DNA of 64,000 nt, taken from the NCBI RefSeq assembly GCF_963259705.1, contig NC_081846.1, forward strand, positions 53,101,205 to 53,165,204. Reading direction: 5' to 3'. Position 1 is the stretch's first letter, and each line of letters opens with the position of its first letter. Below, one piece after another: positions 1-9,075 of the stretch. A program made the position numbers and the translations under genes. The stretch comes from Myotis daubentonii. Taxonomy: Eukaryota; Chordata; Mammalia; Chiroptera; Vespertilionidae. The notes beneath the pieces were generated by a model. The model did not search any database, was not told the DNA's origin, and saw nothing but the letters and a program-made list of their open reading frames with translations.

Positions 1-345
1 GCAAGTATCCCTAGACAATTGGAAAACGAAGCTGCCACTGTCATTTACACTGTGTTCTATGGCTCAAGTAATTACAGAGCTCAAGGGAGAGGATGTAGAC
101 TGCATTTATCAATAAGTGGAGTGTCAAAGAATTTTGGGACCAAACTTCCACAGGGGCAGAAGCAAATATGAAATGTTGGAGATAGCCTGGATGATGACAT
201 AAGGTTTAATAAAGAAATATATGAAGCAGTCACTAGAACTGCCATGATCTATAGCTTGTCTTGAAGCACAAAGAGGATGGATTCATGCACAGTTTTCTTG
301 GTGCAGGATACATCCACTGTTCAATGATCATGTAAAGAAATGCAT
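1..345. other. Unique non-coding DNA, nothing recognised
   Basis: No repeat family, long frame or RNA structure was recognised on either strand. The stretch ends where the first Ves SINE begins. Confidence 0.5.
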
Positions 346-565
346 CCCTGGCTGGTGTTGTTCAGTGGTTACAGTCTAGGCCCACACACCGAAAGGTGGA
401 AAGTTCGACTCCAGGTCAAGGGCACATGCCTGGGTTGCAGGTTCAAGTCCAATGAATGTGTCTCTTTCAGATCAATGTTTATCTCTCCTACTTCCTTCCT
501 CTCTTCCACTCTCTAAAATCAATGGGGAAATATCCTCTTGATGGATTTACAATAAAAAAAAATAC
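346..565 (+). repeat. Ves SINE, full length, second tail type
   Basis: A tRNA-derived bat SINE in sense orientation. The head begins CCCTGGCTGGTG and contains the diverged tRNA promoter, including a B-box-like GTTCGACTCC near 403. Next comes the 'cagggcacatgcc'-type middle, the pyrimidine-rich segment and the AATCAATGG tail. The tail continues into a block resembling 'aaatatcctc..ggatt' and an A-run, which marks the Ves subtype also seen at 8484, 31011, 46757 and 47696. Divergence from other copies suggests an older insertion. Target duplications were not resolved. Confidence 0.85.
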
Positions 566-1050
566 AATTTTTCTGGTAATTGGAAAAGGTCCCTACCCTT
601 TTGATACATCCCAGAAAAAAAAAATAGGTTTTAAGGTTGAGTGTAACCCAATTTCAGAGAAAGCAAGTACAACCCGCCCCCTCCAGTGTTAAAGGAAGAC
701 TAGATATGTCTAGTAGTCACAGCTGTGACAATGTGCCATAATAATAAGGCTGATTGCACACTCAAAATGACCAGGGGCTGCAAAATACGTAAATAAGCAA
801 ATAAGCTGTTCAAAAATGTCTTAAAACGCTTCCAATTTACAAAATTGCTCAAATGTGCTTAGTCTATATATGCAGAAAAACTTAAGACAATTAAGCTTTG
901 ATAGTCATGTTGCTGATACTGGAGTGGCTTATAAAAATTGCAGAATGTCTTCAGGAGTAGAACTGATTGTGAGTGATTCTGAAGTCTGTTTGATCTTTAG
1001 TTTATATCACCAGAAGAAAGAAAGAAAAGGGAAGGCATTACCTTTCCCCG
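566..1050. other. Unique non-coding DNA
   Basis: AT-rich with short A-runs. No family or gene recognised. Confidence 0.45.
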
Positions 1051-1262
1051 AGTGCCAGGCACTGGGCCGAGTGCTTTTGATCTGTGCTCTCATTTATCCC
1101 TCAAACAACCCTCTGCGGCAGGTATTACCAGCCCTAGCTCTACAATTGAACAAATTAATGCTTAGGGAGACTAAGCAACAATGTCGTTTTCACAGAATTT
1201 GAACCCACAGTTGTTTGACTACCAAGTCCTTCCTCATTTCAACACATTAAACTGCCTCTGGA
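1051..1262 (+). repeat. MIR SINE
   Basis: An ancient mammalian tRNA-derived SINE. Recognisable blocks in order are the 'gccaggcactgggccgagtgc' core, the 'ctcatttat' block, 'caaccctctgcggcaggta', the 'tagggagactaagcaa' block, 'gaatttgaaccca' and the terminal 'aactgcctct'. The tRNA-like head is missing and substitutions are spread evenly, as expected for a MIR of about 100 My or more. Confidence 0.8.
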
Positions 1263-2627
1263 GTCAGAGGCTGTTCACAGCAAGGACCTGAGAACCTGGT
1301 GGTGTTCAAAGAAGAATTAAAGGAAGAAGTGCTAAGTGTTTAAAATGTGGCCCTCTAAAGATTAAATGTTTTCACTTCGTTTGTTTTTTAGGATCATGAA
1401 CACGTCATCTTTCTACCAAAAAAAAAAAAAAGTGTATACGAATGAGTTGATGTTAACATTTTCCCACTATCTTTGAGAGCAGCACAAGCTCATGCTCTGA
1501 GTGGGCATGCCTTAGCTGCAAAGGGCTGGACAAACAGGTGTGTTGGAATTTCCATTGTAGAAATAGGCCAGTGGGGGAGGAAAGGAAGCTAGAAGAGGAA
1601 GCCGCGAGGACCAAGGGTTGGGCGAAATGATCCGATTTCAGTGCTGACCTTTAAGAGAAGCCAGCAGTCCTCTATTGTTTCCAAAGGACCCTTGGTGAAC
1701 TGGAGATGATACGGGTTGGTGTCATACATTATCCAGCTGGCAAGGGATGGAGGCAATGGCCATGTTCAGCCAAACGGGGGGCAGCAGGGTGTTTTGGTGG
1801 TGTTAGTTATTGAGAGAGGGGACCAAGGCATTGGATAGGGTCAAGGGACACAGTCCAGCCTTTCCTACTCTGACAAAAGATAGGAAGGAAACCAAAGACT
1901 CAAAAACATGCACTGAAATTTTGGGCTGAACTCTAATTCTACAGGGAAACTGGAGTGGTAAACTGGAGACGTAAGGCAGAAGCCTCGGCATACAAATTGG
2001 GAGCACGGCAGCCTCAGGAAAAGGCTGCATGTAACAGCATGGATAAGTGACTGCCGAGTGCCCGCCCCGTGCAGGCATCGGCTACTATACAGCGAATTCC
2101 GGAACCCGGTGGCGGGTGAGGCTGAGCTCAGAGAATCCTCTGCTTCCTCTGCTTTGCATTAGTTTACGAGTTTAAAACATAAGATCCTGTAGTGCAGGTG
2201 AAGGTAGCAACAGAATGGGCATAGCAGTTAATATTTTATTTTATTTACTCATTCCTTCACTTTTTCATTTATTACATAATACTTACTCCAGGCCTTTATG
2301 TGTACAGGTACAGTGAACTTCACTCTTATATAACATTTTAAAATTTCAACTAGTAAATATTACAAAAATTGCCGTGGAAACCATGCATGATTATGTGTTC
2401 CAATATGTATTTCTCATCAATCAACAAGGGTACAATCAGAAAGTGCCTAGAATGCAATAATCATATGATTAAGATATCCATTCCAATAGTTTTCTCCATC
2501 AATAATTCCTTATCTCTCCTATATTTCCAGTCTTTTCCTTTATATTCTCTCTTTTCTAATCATGAAAAAAATGTTCAAGTGTCTGTGAAACAAAATAATC
2601 CTCCTTTGATCCTTATTCAAATTAAAG
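1263..2627. other. Unique non-coding DNA
   Basis: No gene or firmly assignable repeat. A 14-bp A-run lies near 1420. A T-rich piece at about 2229-2320 weakly resembles the 'attcattcattca..cagtgaac' part of L2/MIR-type repeats, but it is too diverged to assign. Confidence 0.45.
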
Positions 2628-2658
2628 TAATGCCCAGTATGTGCTGGACACAGTTCTA

Positions 2659-2897
2659 AAATATATTTTTATTGATTTTTTACAGAGAAGAAGGGAGAGG
2701 GATAGAGAGTTAGAAACATCGATGAGAGAGATGGATCAGCTGCCTCCTGCACGCCCCCCACTGGGGATGTGCCCACAACCAAGGTACATGCCCTTGACCG
2801 GAATCGAACCCGGGACCCCTCAGTCCACAGGCCAACGCTCTATCCACTGAGCCAAACCGGTTCCGCATATTTTAAAATATATTTTTATTGATTTTTG
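2659..2897 (-). repeat. Ves SINE inside a second Ves tail
   Basis: The full-length antisense Ves body occupies about 2659-2871 (tail side AATATATTTTTATTGATTT, head side GAGCCAAACCGG). It is followed by about 25 bp, TTTTAAAATATATTTTTATT and so on, which is a second copy of a Ves 3' tail. The whole block lies between target duplications of GGACACAGTTCTAA (2645-2658 and 2897-2910). The simplest reading is a severely truncated Ves first, then a full-length Ves inserted into its A-rich tail. A partial dimer is the alternative. Confidence 0.8.
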
Positions 2898-2952
2898 GAC
2901 ACAGTTCTAAATATAGTAACTCATAGCAGTTTTATGGTAACTGATGTTAAAT

Positions 2953-3228
2953 CAGGGGTCCTCAAACTACTGGAAATCATGAGAGTAGATGGAATAACTA
3001 ACCATGGGTGTGAAAGAAATTTCCAGACACCAAGCAAATTTGTTTGCCTGCGGGCCACATGCAAATACAAATATTGTATTTGTTCCCGTTTTGTTTTTTT
3101 ACTTCAAAATAAGATATGTGCAGTGTGCATAGGCATTTTTTTATAGTTTTTTTTAAACTATAGTCCGGCCCTCCAACGGTCTGAGGGACAGTGAACTGGC
3201 CCTCTGTTTAAAAAGTTTGAGGACCCTG
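2953..3228 (+). mobile_element. Non-autonomous hAT transposon, OC1-like, with internal filler
   Basis: This 276-bp element has terminal inverted repeats (left CAGGGGTCCTCAAACT; the right end is the reverse complement with one base difference). It is flanked by a perfect 8-bp duplication TGTTAAAT (2945-2952, 3229-3236), the diagnostic target length for hAT. There is no transposase frame, so it must have been mobilised in trans. After the left end the expected 'ggcccgcgggccacatgc' run is interrupted at about 2971-3048 by sequence foreign to the family, then resumes with CGGGCCACATGC. The TIR resembles the OposCharlie/OC1 group; the family name is from memory. It sits inside a MIR. Confidence 0.8.
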
Positions 3229-3362
3229 TGTTAAATCTTCACTTTAGAGATAAGGACACTGAGGCACAGAAAGGATAAATGAACTGTTCAAGGTCACACC
3301 GACGATGGGAGGTTAAGCAGAGATTTAAACCCAAGCAATCTGGCTCTAGAGTTAGTGCTGTT

Positions 3363-3875
3363 TTCCCATGTCATGCTCCTCTCCTGGAGTCCTCTTTACC
3401 TTTCATTCCATTTCTCTTCCTTCCTCAGTCACTTTTCATTAAGGCTGTCCACTGCCTCAGATTTCACTTCCTACCTTCATTAGATCCCATGTATGTACCT
3501 CTCCAGATTTGTTTGGCCCCTGCTGCCTCCTGGGTCCCCGTCTACTTGCTTGGTTCTCGGTGGAGAACTGCCATATCCACAGCTGTCTCCTTCCTCACCT
3601 TCTATGGTGGACTCCCTGAGCACAAGGGCTATGCCTTGGCATGGCCCCAATCACACTTTCCCAGGAAAGAGGCACAGTTGTTCCAGTGCCAAACTCTGAG
3701 CTGACTGGATCCACAAAGGCTCGGGCTCCCTACACTCAGGACTCAGAGGCAGAGCTGTGTAGTGACTGCCCTGAGGGGCTGCATGCCACGACTTGGGAGT
3801 GTGAGGGAGTTAACTCCCCATAAGGTACAACTTTGACCAAGGAAAGACAGGGGATGGAGGGTGGGGCAGGAAGAG
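3363..3875. other. Unique non-coding DNA
   Basis: Slightly C/T-rich. A frame of about 140 codons crosses 3279-3704, but it starts inside the MIR, shows no domain and has no splice context. No repeat was assigned firmly. Confidence 0.45.
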
Positions 3876-3883
3876 ATCTAGCA

Positions 3884-4106
3884 CAGCGGTTCTCAACCTG
3901 TGGGTCGCGACCCCTTTGGGGGTCCAACGACCCTTTCACAGGGGTCGCCTAAGACCATAGGAAAACACATATATAATTACGTACTGTTTTTGTGATTAAT
4001 CACTGTGCTTTAATTATGTTCAATTTGTAACAATGAAATTGGGGGTCACCACAACATGAGGAACTGTATTAAAGGGTCGAGGCATTAGGAAGGTTGAGAA
4101 CCACTG
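3884..4106 (+). mobile_element. SPIN non-autonomous hAT transposon
   Basis: This 223-bp element begins CAGCGGTTCTCAACCTGTGG and ends GGTTGAGAACCACTG, imperfect inverted repeats typical of SPIN (Space Invaders). The interior shows the familiar 'gtcgcgacccctttggggg', 'gaccctttcacaggggtcgcc' and 'tgattaatcactgtgctttaattatg' blocks. It is flanked by 8-bp duplications ATCTAGCA (3876-3883) and ATCTAGCG (4107-4114), one mismatch apart. SPIN elements are known to have entered several tetrapod lineages, including vespertilionid bats, by horizontal transfer. There is no coding capacity, so this is a MITE-like derivative. Confidence 0.92.
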
Positions 4107-4114
4107 ATCTAGCG

Positions 4115-4599
4115 GTACATTTCTCTTCCCTTTTTTTAATCTGTTGGACTGTTTTGCAGTGTGGGTGGTTCCATATTGCCTGTCCAGACACCAAGCAACT
4201 GGCTGGATTTTCTCAAAACTCTGTAAAAGGCAAATAGTGTACCTCTTTGTATTTGCTGGCCCTCAAGCCTGCTTCCTGTTCCTTTTCCTCACATTGCTAC
4301 CTCCTGATGAAACATTAGCCTCAGGATTTCTTTTCTCTGGGTCACCAAGGCATTAGGTTTCTTCCATTGCCTTAGGCTTACCTCTCCACATCTCCACTCA
4401 AAGGGTAGTCAGGAGGGTACCAGTGATCACCACATTGCTAAATTGAATGACCGTTTTTCATTCCTTATGTTGTTGAACTCTCCACTGCCTTTAATCCTTT
4501 TGACCATTTTCCACCCAGTAGTTATGATAATTTGTTCCCCTGGTTCTCTTCTCACCTAGTCAATGCTATCTTTAATGCCATTCATGTACTCTCTTTCCA
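4115..4599. other. Unique or highly diverged DNA
   Basis: Pyrimidine-rich. It could be more of the downstream L2, but this is not assignable by eye. Positions 4183-4198 match, in direct orientation, 16 bp of the filler inside the hAT element at 2953. Confidence 0.4.
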
Positions 4600-4890
4600 T
4601 AGTCACACTTAAAATGTTGGAGTTATGCAGGATTCTCCTTTTGACCCTTTTCTTTCACACCCATGGTTAGTTATTCCATCTACTCTCATGGTTTCAGCTA
4701 CACAGTCCAAATACTTTTATTTAGCACAGAAATTCCTCCTGAACTTTAGACCCTAGATTTCTATCCCTGTTTGAATATCCTACAAACACAGGCCACTTAT
4801 GGGTAAACCTAAACTTATACCCTCAAATCTATATCTGTGTTAGATATCTTTCATTTATACTTCAAGATCCACTATCCACTCCTAGGTGCC
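4600..4890 (+). repeat. L2 LINE fragment (reverse transcriptase region)
   Basis: The blocks 'ctctcatggttt', 'cctcctgaactttagacc', 'tatccctg' and 'acacaggccacttatg' follow the order of the L2 consensus just downstream of the RT catalytic motif. The copy is very diverged and carries no open frame. Its segment 4649-4690 is the 42-bp inverted match to the hAT filler at 2978-3019. The fragment stops where the LTR begins. Confidence 0.5.
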
Positions 4891-4896
4891 CAGCTT

Positions 4897-5638
4897 TGTT
4901 GGGTGGAAGGGGGACCTATATGGACTACCATAACTGCTTCCTTGCTGTGCAGTTCTGGTTGAGTCCAGACATTTGGCAAGCACAGTTGAGTCGAGTTGTT
5001 TTCCTGAGCAGGATGCAAGGGTGACTTCTTTTCTGGGCCCTTGCCAGATGGAGTCGAAGAATGAAGCCACGGGCAAAAGGTGGTAGATGAAAAGGGTGGA
5101 AATTTATTGGAAGCAAATACAGACTCCCACGTAGCGAAGGGGTCCCCAGGGGGTAACCCACAAAACCCCTTTTTCTAAGGTTTATAAATGCAGTAGTTCT
5201 TTGTCTCTTCATGCTCCCTTCTAATTGGACCCCTTCCCCACTTTATGATCCTATACTCTTCTAATTGGTTACTCTTTTTTGCGGAATATCAGCTTCAAAG
5301 CCTAAACCCCAAGTGGTGCCCCTCCTCTTCCTTTCCCCTTTATCTTATAACATTTCTCTATCTCCTGTGAAAATCTGTTTTCCTCTTTCTGCTGTCTGTT
5401 GGCATTTCTCTATCCTCTGAAATTTTGTTTCCTTTTTTCCCCATACTCTGTGGCTTTTCCTTATCATAGGTGAATGGATGTCTTCCTCTCCCCTTATCCT
5501 GTGGCACCTTTTTTATTCTCTGTGAATGTATGCCTTCTGGAAGCTCTAAGCCCTCACCTGTGCATTCCTCCCCCATGGACCCTCTTTATTCCTAAAACTC
5601 CCTAAACCTGCCTATTTTATCCCTACAACCCCTTTCAC
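4897..5638 (-). repeat. Solo LTR of an endogenous retrovirus
   Basis: Read on the minus strand, the segment has LTR order. A possible 5' end TGTGAAAGGGG lies at 5638, and a purine-rich U3 with tandem units at about 5311-5540. A TATA-like TTTATAAA lies near 5180 and an AATAAA signal near 5100. An R/U5-like stretch with 'ttcatctaccaccttttgcc' and 'ggcttcattcttcgactcc' leads to a possible CA end at 4897. No internal gag, pol or env sequence adjoins it, so it is a solo LTR. The exact ends are uncertain because no convincing target duplication was found. The subfamily is not recognised. Confidence 0.65.
5311..5540 (-). repeat. Diverged 51-52 bp tandem array in LTR U3
   Basis: Phase marks 'ttctctat', 'ctctat', 'ccttat' and 'ttttat' close successive units at about 5361, 5413, 5464 and 5516. 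Each unit carries 'ctgtgaa/ctctgaa' and 'ctctgtggc/cctgtggc' cores. About four and a half units are visible, well diverged from each other. Tandem repeats in U3 commonly carry retroviral enhancer sites; this role is inference here. Confidence 0.6.
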
Positions 5639-5687
5639 AGTGAGTGGGGATGAGATGAAGAAGGAGACTGAAATCTGTGTACTTGTT

Positions 5688-5900
5688 AAAAAATATATCT
5701 TTATTGATTTTAGAGAGGAAGGGAGAAGGAAAGAGAGCTAGAAACATCAATGATGAGAGAGAATCATTGATTGGCTGCTTCCTACACATCCCCTACAGGG
5801 GATCAAGCCCAAAATCCAGGCATGTACCCTTGACCAGAATGGAACCTGGGACCTTTCAGTCGCAGGATGACACTCTGTCCACTGAGCCAAACCCCTCTGG
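5688..5900 (-). repeat. Ves SINE, full length
   Basis: Antisense Ves. The A-tail/AATCAATAAAG side is at the left, followed by 'gatgagagagaatcattgattggctgcttcc' and the head GAGCCAAACC at the right. A similar 13-bp sequence, CTGTGTACTTGTT and CTGTGTATGTATT, flanks it at 5675 and 5901 as an imperfect target duplication. It inserted just beyond the LTR. Confidence 0.9.
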
Positions 5901-6047
5901 CTGTGTATGTATTGTTTCAGCATTCTTCCTGAGGGGTCAGTGTGAGTTGACTGCATTCTTTGATACAGAGTCACAGCTCTTGTTAGCCCTCTCTGCACAG
6001 CTATTTTGGACTCTTTATCTATATGCTATAGATGCATCACTCTATAA

Positions 6048-6492
6048 CTAGAGGCCTGGTGCATGAAATTCTTGTGTGTGTGTGTGTGGAGCGGGGGGGT
6101 CCCCTCAGCCCAGCCTGCATCCTCTCCAATCCGCGACCCCTTGGGGGATGTCTGACTGCCGGTTTAGGGTCGGACATCCCTCTCACAATCCTGGACTGCT
6201 GGCTCCTAATTGCTTACCTGCCCACCTGCCTGATCACTCCTAACTGGCCCCCCTGCCGGCCTGGTTGCCCCCAACTGCTCCCTCTGCTGACCTGATCACC
6301 CCCAACTGTTCCCCCCACCCCCCGCTGGCCTGGTTGTCCCTCACAGCCCCCCCACCGGCCTGGTCGCCCCACGCAGCCTGCTGTTCAGTTATTTGGTCGT
6401 CCCTCACTAAGCCCTCTGCTGGCCTGGTCATAGGCAGCCATCTTGTGAGGGTGTGAGGGTTAATTTGCATATTACCTCTTTATTATGTAGGA
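6048..6492 (-). mobile_element. HeliBat-type non-autonomous Helitron
   Basis: On the minus strand it starts TCCTACATAATAAAG with the AATATGCAAATTA block at 6492. It ends 'caccaggcctCTAG' at 6048, with host A on the left and T on the right as expected for Helitron insertion. The interior is C-rich, with about five diverged units of a 31-38 bp minisatellite (about 6225-6435). The hairpin before CTAG is disturbed by an expansion to GTGTGTGTGTGTGG. There is no Rep/helicase coding. Confidence 0.88.
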
Positions 6493-6935
6493 TTATAACC
6501 TTCTCTGTTGCTTTAACAAAACTTCTTTTGAGTAGGGATCTCATCTTATGTATTTCCCTGTCTCTAATAACTATCTTAGTTTGGTACAGAAAATAGTATA
6601 TTCTCAATATGTATATATGTGCTCAAATCTATGTCAAATGAAAAAGAAAGAATAATAAGATTTTACCCTACCCTCACAGAATTGAATATTTGAGCAGCTA
6701 GGACTAGCATGTGGAGACAAGAAATTATTAGGAATTAATATAAAAAGCCAATTTCTTCAATACTTCAAGAAACTGACTTCTCAGAATGTAGAGCTTTATA
6801 TGCTCTCAGGGATCAGCAGGATTTTATAAACTAAGAAAAAAGTACTAGTTATTGAAGGCTTAGCTTCCAAATCAGCTTGTAACAAGTCTCACAAAACCAA
6901 CACTCAAAACAAAAATCTCTAATAAAGAAAGCAAT

Positions 6936-6981
6936 AGTAGCAAAACAAAAACAAAAACAAAACAAAAAAACAAACAAAACA
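6936..6981 (+). repeat. (CAAAA)n simple repeat
   Basis: Interrupted CAAAA/CAAA units over about 45 bp. Confidence 0.8.
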
Positions 6982-7190
6982 TTATCAACCTTTTCTCTTT
7001 CCAGTGCCTGCATTATTACTTAAAAGTAAGTGAAATTGACATTCTTTAGTATTCATTCTAAGCAAGGAGATGACTGGCTATTTCCAAGGTTGACTTAAAT
7101 GTCACTTGGAGTTCTCTCTGCAGGTATTGAACTAGCCTGACCTACAGCTTTGGTTTTAAAAGATTATGGAAATTGGGGGTATGAGGCTGT

Positions 7191-7200
7191 ATGTGTGTGT

Positions 7201-7247
<47 letters not shown>
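7191..7247 (+). repeat. (TG)n microsatellite
   Basis: About 28 TG dinucleotides with one GG interruption at 7200-7202. Confidence 0.95.
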
Positions 7248-7249
<2 letters not shown>

Positions 7250-8221
7250 AGGGTGGGCAGAGGGAAGCTGCAGACTGTATTTCAGAACTCTCAAGACTGG
7301 AAATAGAAATCCCATCAACACAGCATTTGTGTTTTAGTGTGTTAAAAGCCAATTAACATTAGCCCTGTGACATAGTTTCAGCTCATACTGTTTTCTACAA
7401 AGTACCCCAAAATTGTCCCTGTTGACATAGTTGGAGAACACTGGTCTAGGATACAGTGTTAAAGCTGCCATTGATTAATTCATCAGGTAAATGAGTATGT
7501 CACAAACACACTATCTTTCTAGTTTAATTGTACAATTCTCTGCCTCTCAACTCACCAGGGTTTCCTACTTAGACCTGCTGTTTCTGATAGCTCATCAGAG
7601 AGGTGAAATATGTAAACATGCTGAAAATGAATGAAGTGATACTCATTATATTAATTTTATGTACTGCATAGAATACAATGTGAACAAACATCAAAGAAGG
7701 GTAATATAAACCTTTTTTCATTCAGCATTTGTATTAATATCACTGAACTATCAGCCATGTTCTGTCTGCCTTAAACTTCTCCTAACTTTTCCAGCCATAG
7801 ACTCCCAAACCTGCATCTGTTCATTGGAATGCCTTCTGCATGCTTATATATATACCTTCTGGCCTTAGAACCTTAGCACATATGCACTACCTTTAGGCTG
7901 GAGGATCCACAAACATAATTTCCCAAAAGCCCAAGTCCCCAGATCTTATCATGACTGGTTGACAGAGTCCATTTGTACAAATGATGCCCTTGTGGACTTA
8001 ATAATTGTCAGAATTAAAGACTGAGGAACTGAGGTGGGGGTAATTATTAGAACCTGGGGCATTGTAAATTGGCTTAGAGGTGTGAACATGCTTTTAAGAT
8101 GATTTTAAATTTGAGTAACTTAAAGAATAGAGTCAAAGTATAATTAGATGGTTCCGACAGAAAGTTAATCTATTTTTTGGATTTAGACAGATAATATTGA
8201 TTGCAGGACATTTTATGGTAA

Positions 8222-8310
8222 AAGTACCCATTCATTCATTTATTGAACAAACACTAAATATACCTGTTATGAACCAGACATGAGCTTAAGTGTCAGGGAG
8301 GCAATAATGG
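8222..8310 (+). repeat. L2/MIR-type fragment, weak
   Basis: The blocks 'attcattcatttattgaacaaacact' and 'gaaccagacatgagcttaagtg' match the shared opening of L2/MIR3-like ancient repeats. It is too short to assign further. Confidence 0.45.
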
Positions 8311-8483
8311 AAAATTTAAATGATGATTTTGGGGAAATTAGTGTGGGGAAGACCAAGTCAGTGCTAGAAATACCCAGAATCTGTGCTTGTAGCTCTTGGG
8401 CATTTGTGAAGAGTTTCCAATAAGAATATGTGTTCCTGGCTGCTGGGGAGAGTCTGTGATTTGTGGTAAGGGTTGAGGATCTT

Positions 8484-8640
8484 TTGTTGTTGTTATTAAT
8501 CCTCATCCAAAGATATTCTTCTATTGATTTTTTTTCTTTTTAGAGAGAGTGGAAGGTAGGAGGAAGGACACAGAGAGAGAAACATTGATGTGAGACACAT
8601 CAATTGGTTGCCTCCTGCATGCACCCTGACCAGAGTTCCA
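8484..8640 (-). repeat. Ves SINE, head-truncated, second tail type
   Basis: The antisense tail 'aatcctcatccaaagatattcttctattgatttt' is followed by the purine-rich part, 'aaacattgatgtgagaca..caattggttgcctcctgcatg' and CCTGACCAGAGTTCC. The tRNA-like head is missing, so the copy is 5'-truncated. Confidence 0.85.
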
Positions 8641-9075
8641 CTATAGGGCCCAATGTAAAACTTGTCTGGATACATCAAGTTTATGAGACAGTCTTGAGTT
8701 GGTGGAAGATAGGTTTAAGTCAGAAGTCAAACTTGTTTCACTGCAAATGAAAATATGGAGGTCTATTCTTATTTATTTGAGGGACAAACCATTTGAAAAA
8801 AAATGTTCTATGCCATTATTTATATTTCTAAGTTTATTTTGTTTCTGCTTTTATTTTTTTCTCCAGTTACATTTGCTAGCACTTTGTCTCAAATTCATCA
8901 TAATCAATGACAATTTGGTCAATTATGATTATGTACATTGACAACTTTTATCACAGAAGATGGCATTGACAGTGATTGAGAACAGAATGCTGGTAGGATT
9001 GATGACAATGGAACTTCAGACCTAGAATTACTACAAAAAGTTTTCTTTATAAATGTAGATTCTTCCTGAAGGTAT
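8641..9075. other. Unique AT-rich DNA
   Basis: No gene or repeat recognised. Confidence 0.4.

Larger units (their letters stand above)
2628..3362 (+). repeat. MIR SINE split by Ves and hAT insertions
   Basis: One MIR survives in three pieces: about 2628-2657 ('agtatgtgctggacacagttctaa'-like core), 2911-2952 ('agtaactcatag..') and 3237-3362 ('gataaggacactgaggcacagaaagg', 'aaggtcacac', 'ttaaacccaagcaatctggctctagag'). When the two inserts and their duplicated target sites are removed, the pieces read in normal MIR order. The first break is filled by Ves sequence and the second by a hAT element, so both are younger than the MIR. Confidence 0.75.
6493..8221. other. Unique AT-rich DNA with simple repeats
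   Basis: No gene seen. Weak L2-like 3' fragments may lie at about 6525-6610 and 7780-7890. Two simple repeats are listed separately. Confidence 0.4.

Noticed and set aside
346..430. tRNA-like promoter sequence
   Set aside because: This is the head of a Ves SINE, not a tRNA gene; the cloverleaf is degenerate. The same applies to all other Ves heads.
3279..3704. 141-codon open frame
   Set aside because: It starts inside a MIR, has no domain and lacks exon signals.
8690..9070. Possible transposase remnant upstream of a Helitron
   Set aside because: Short frames only and no conserved catalytic motif visible.
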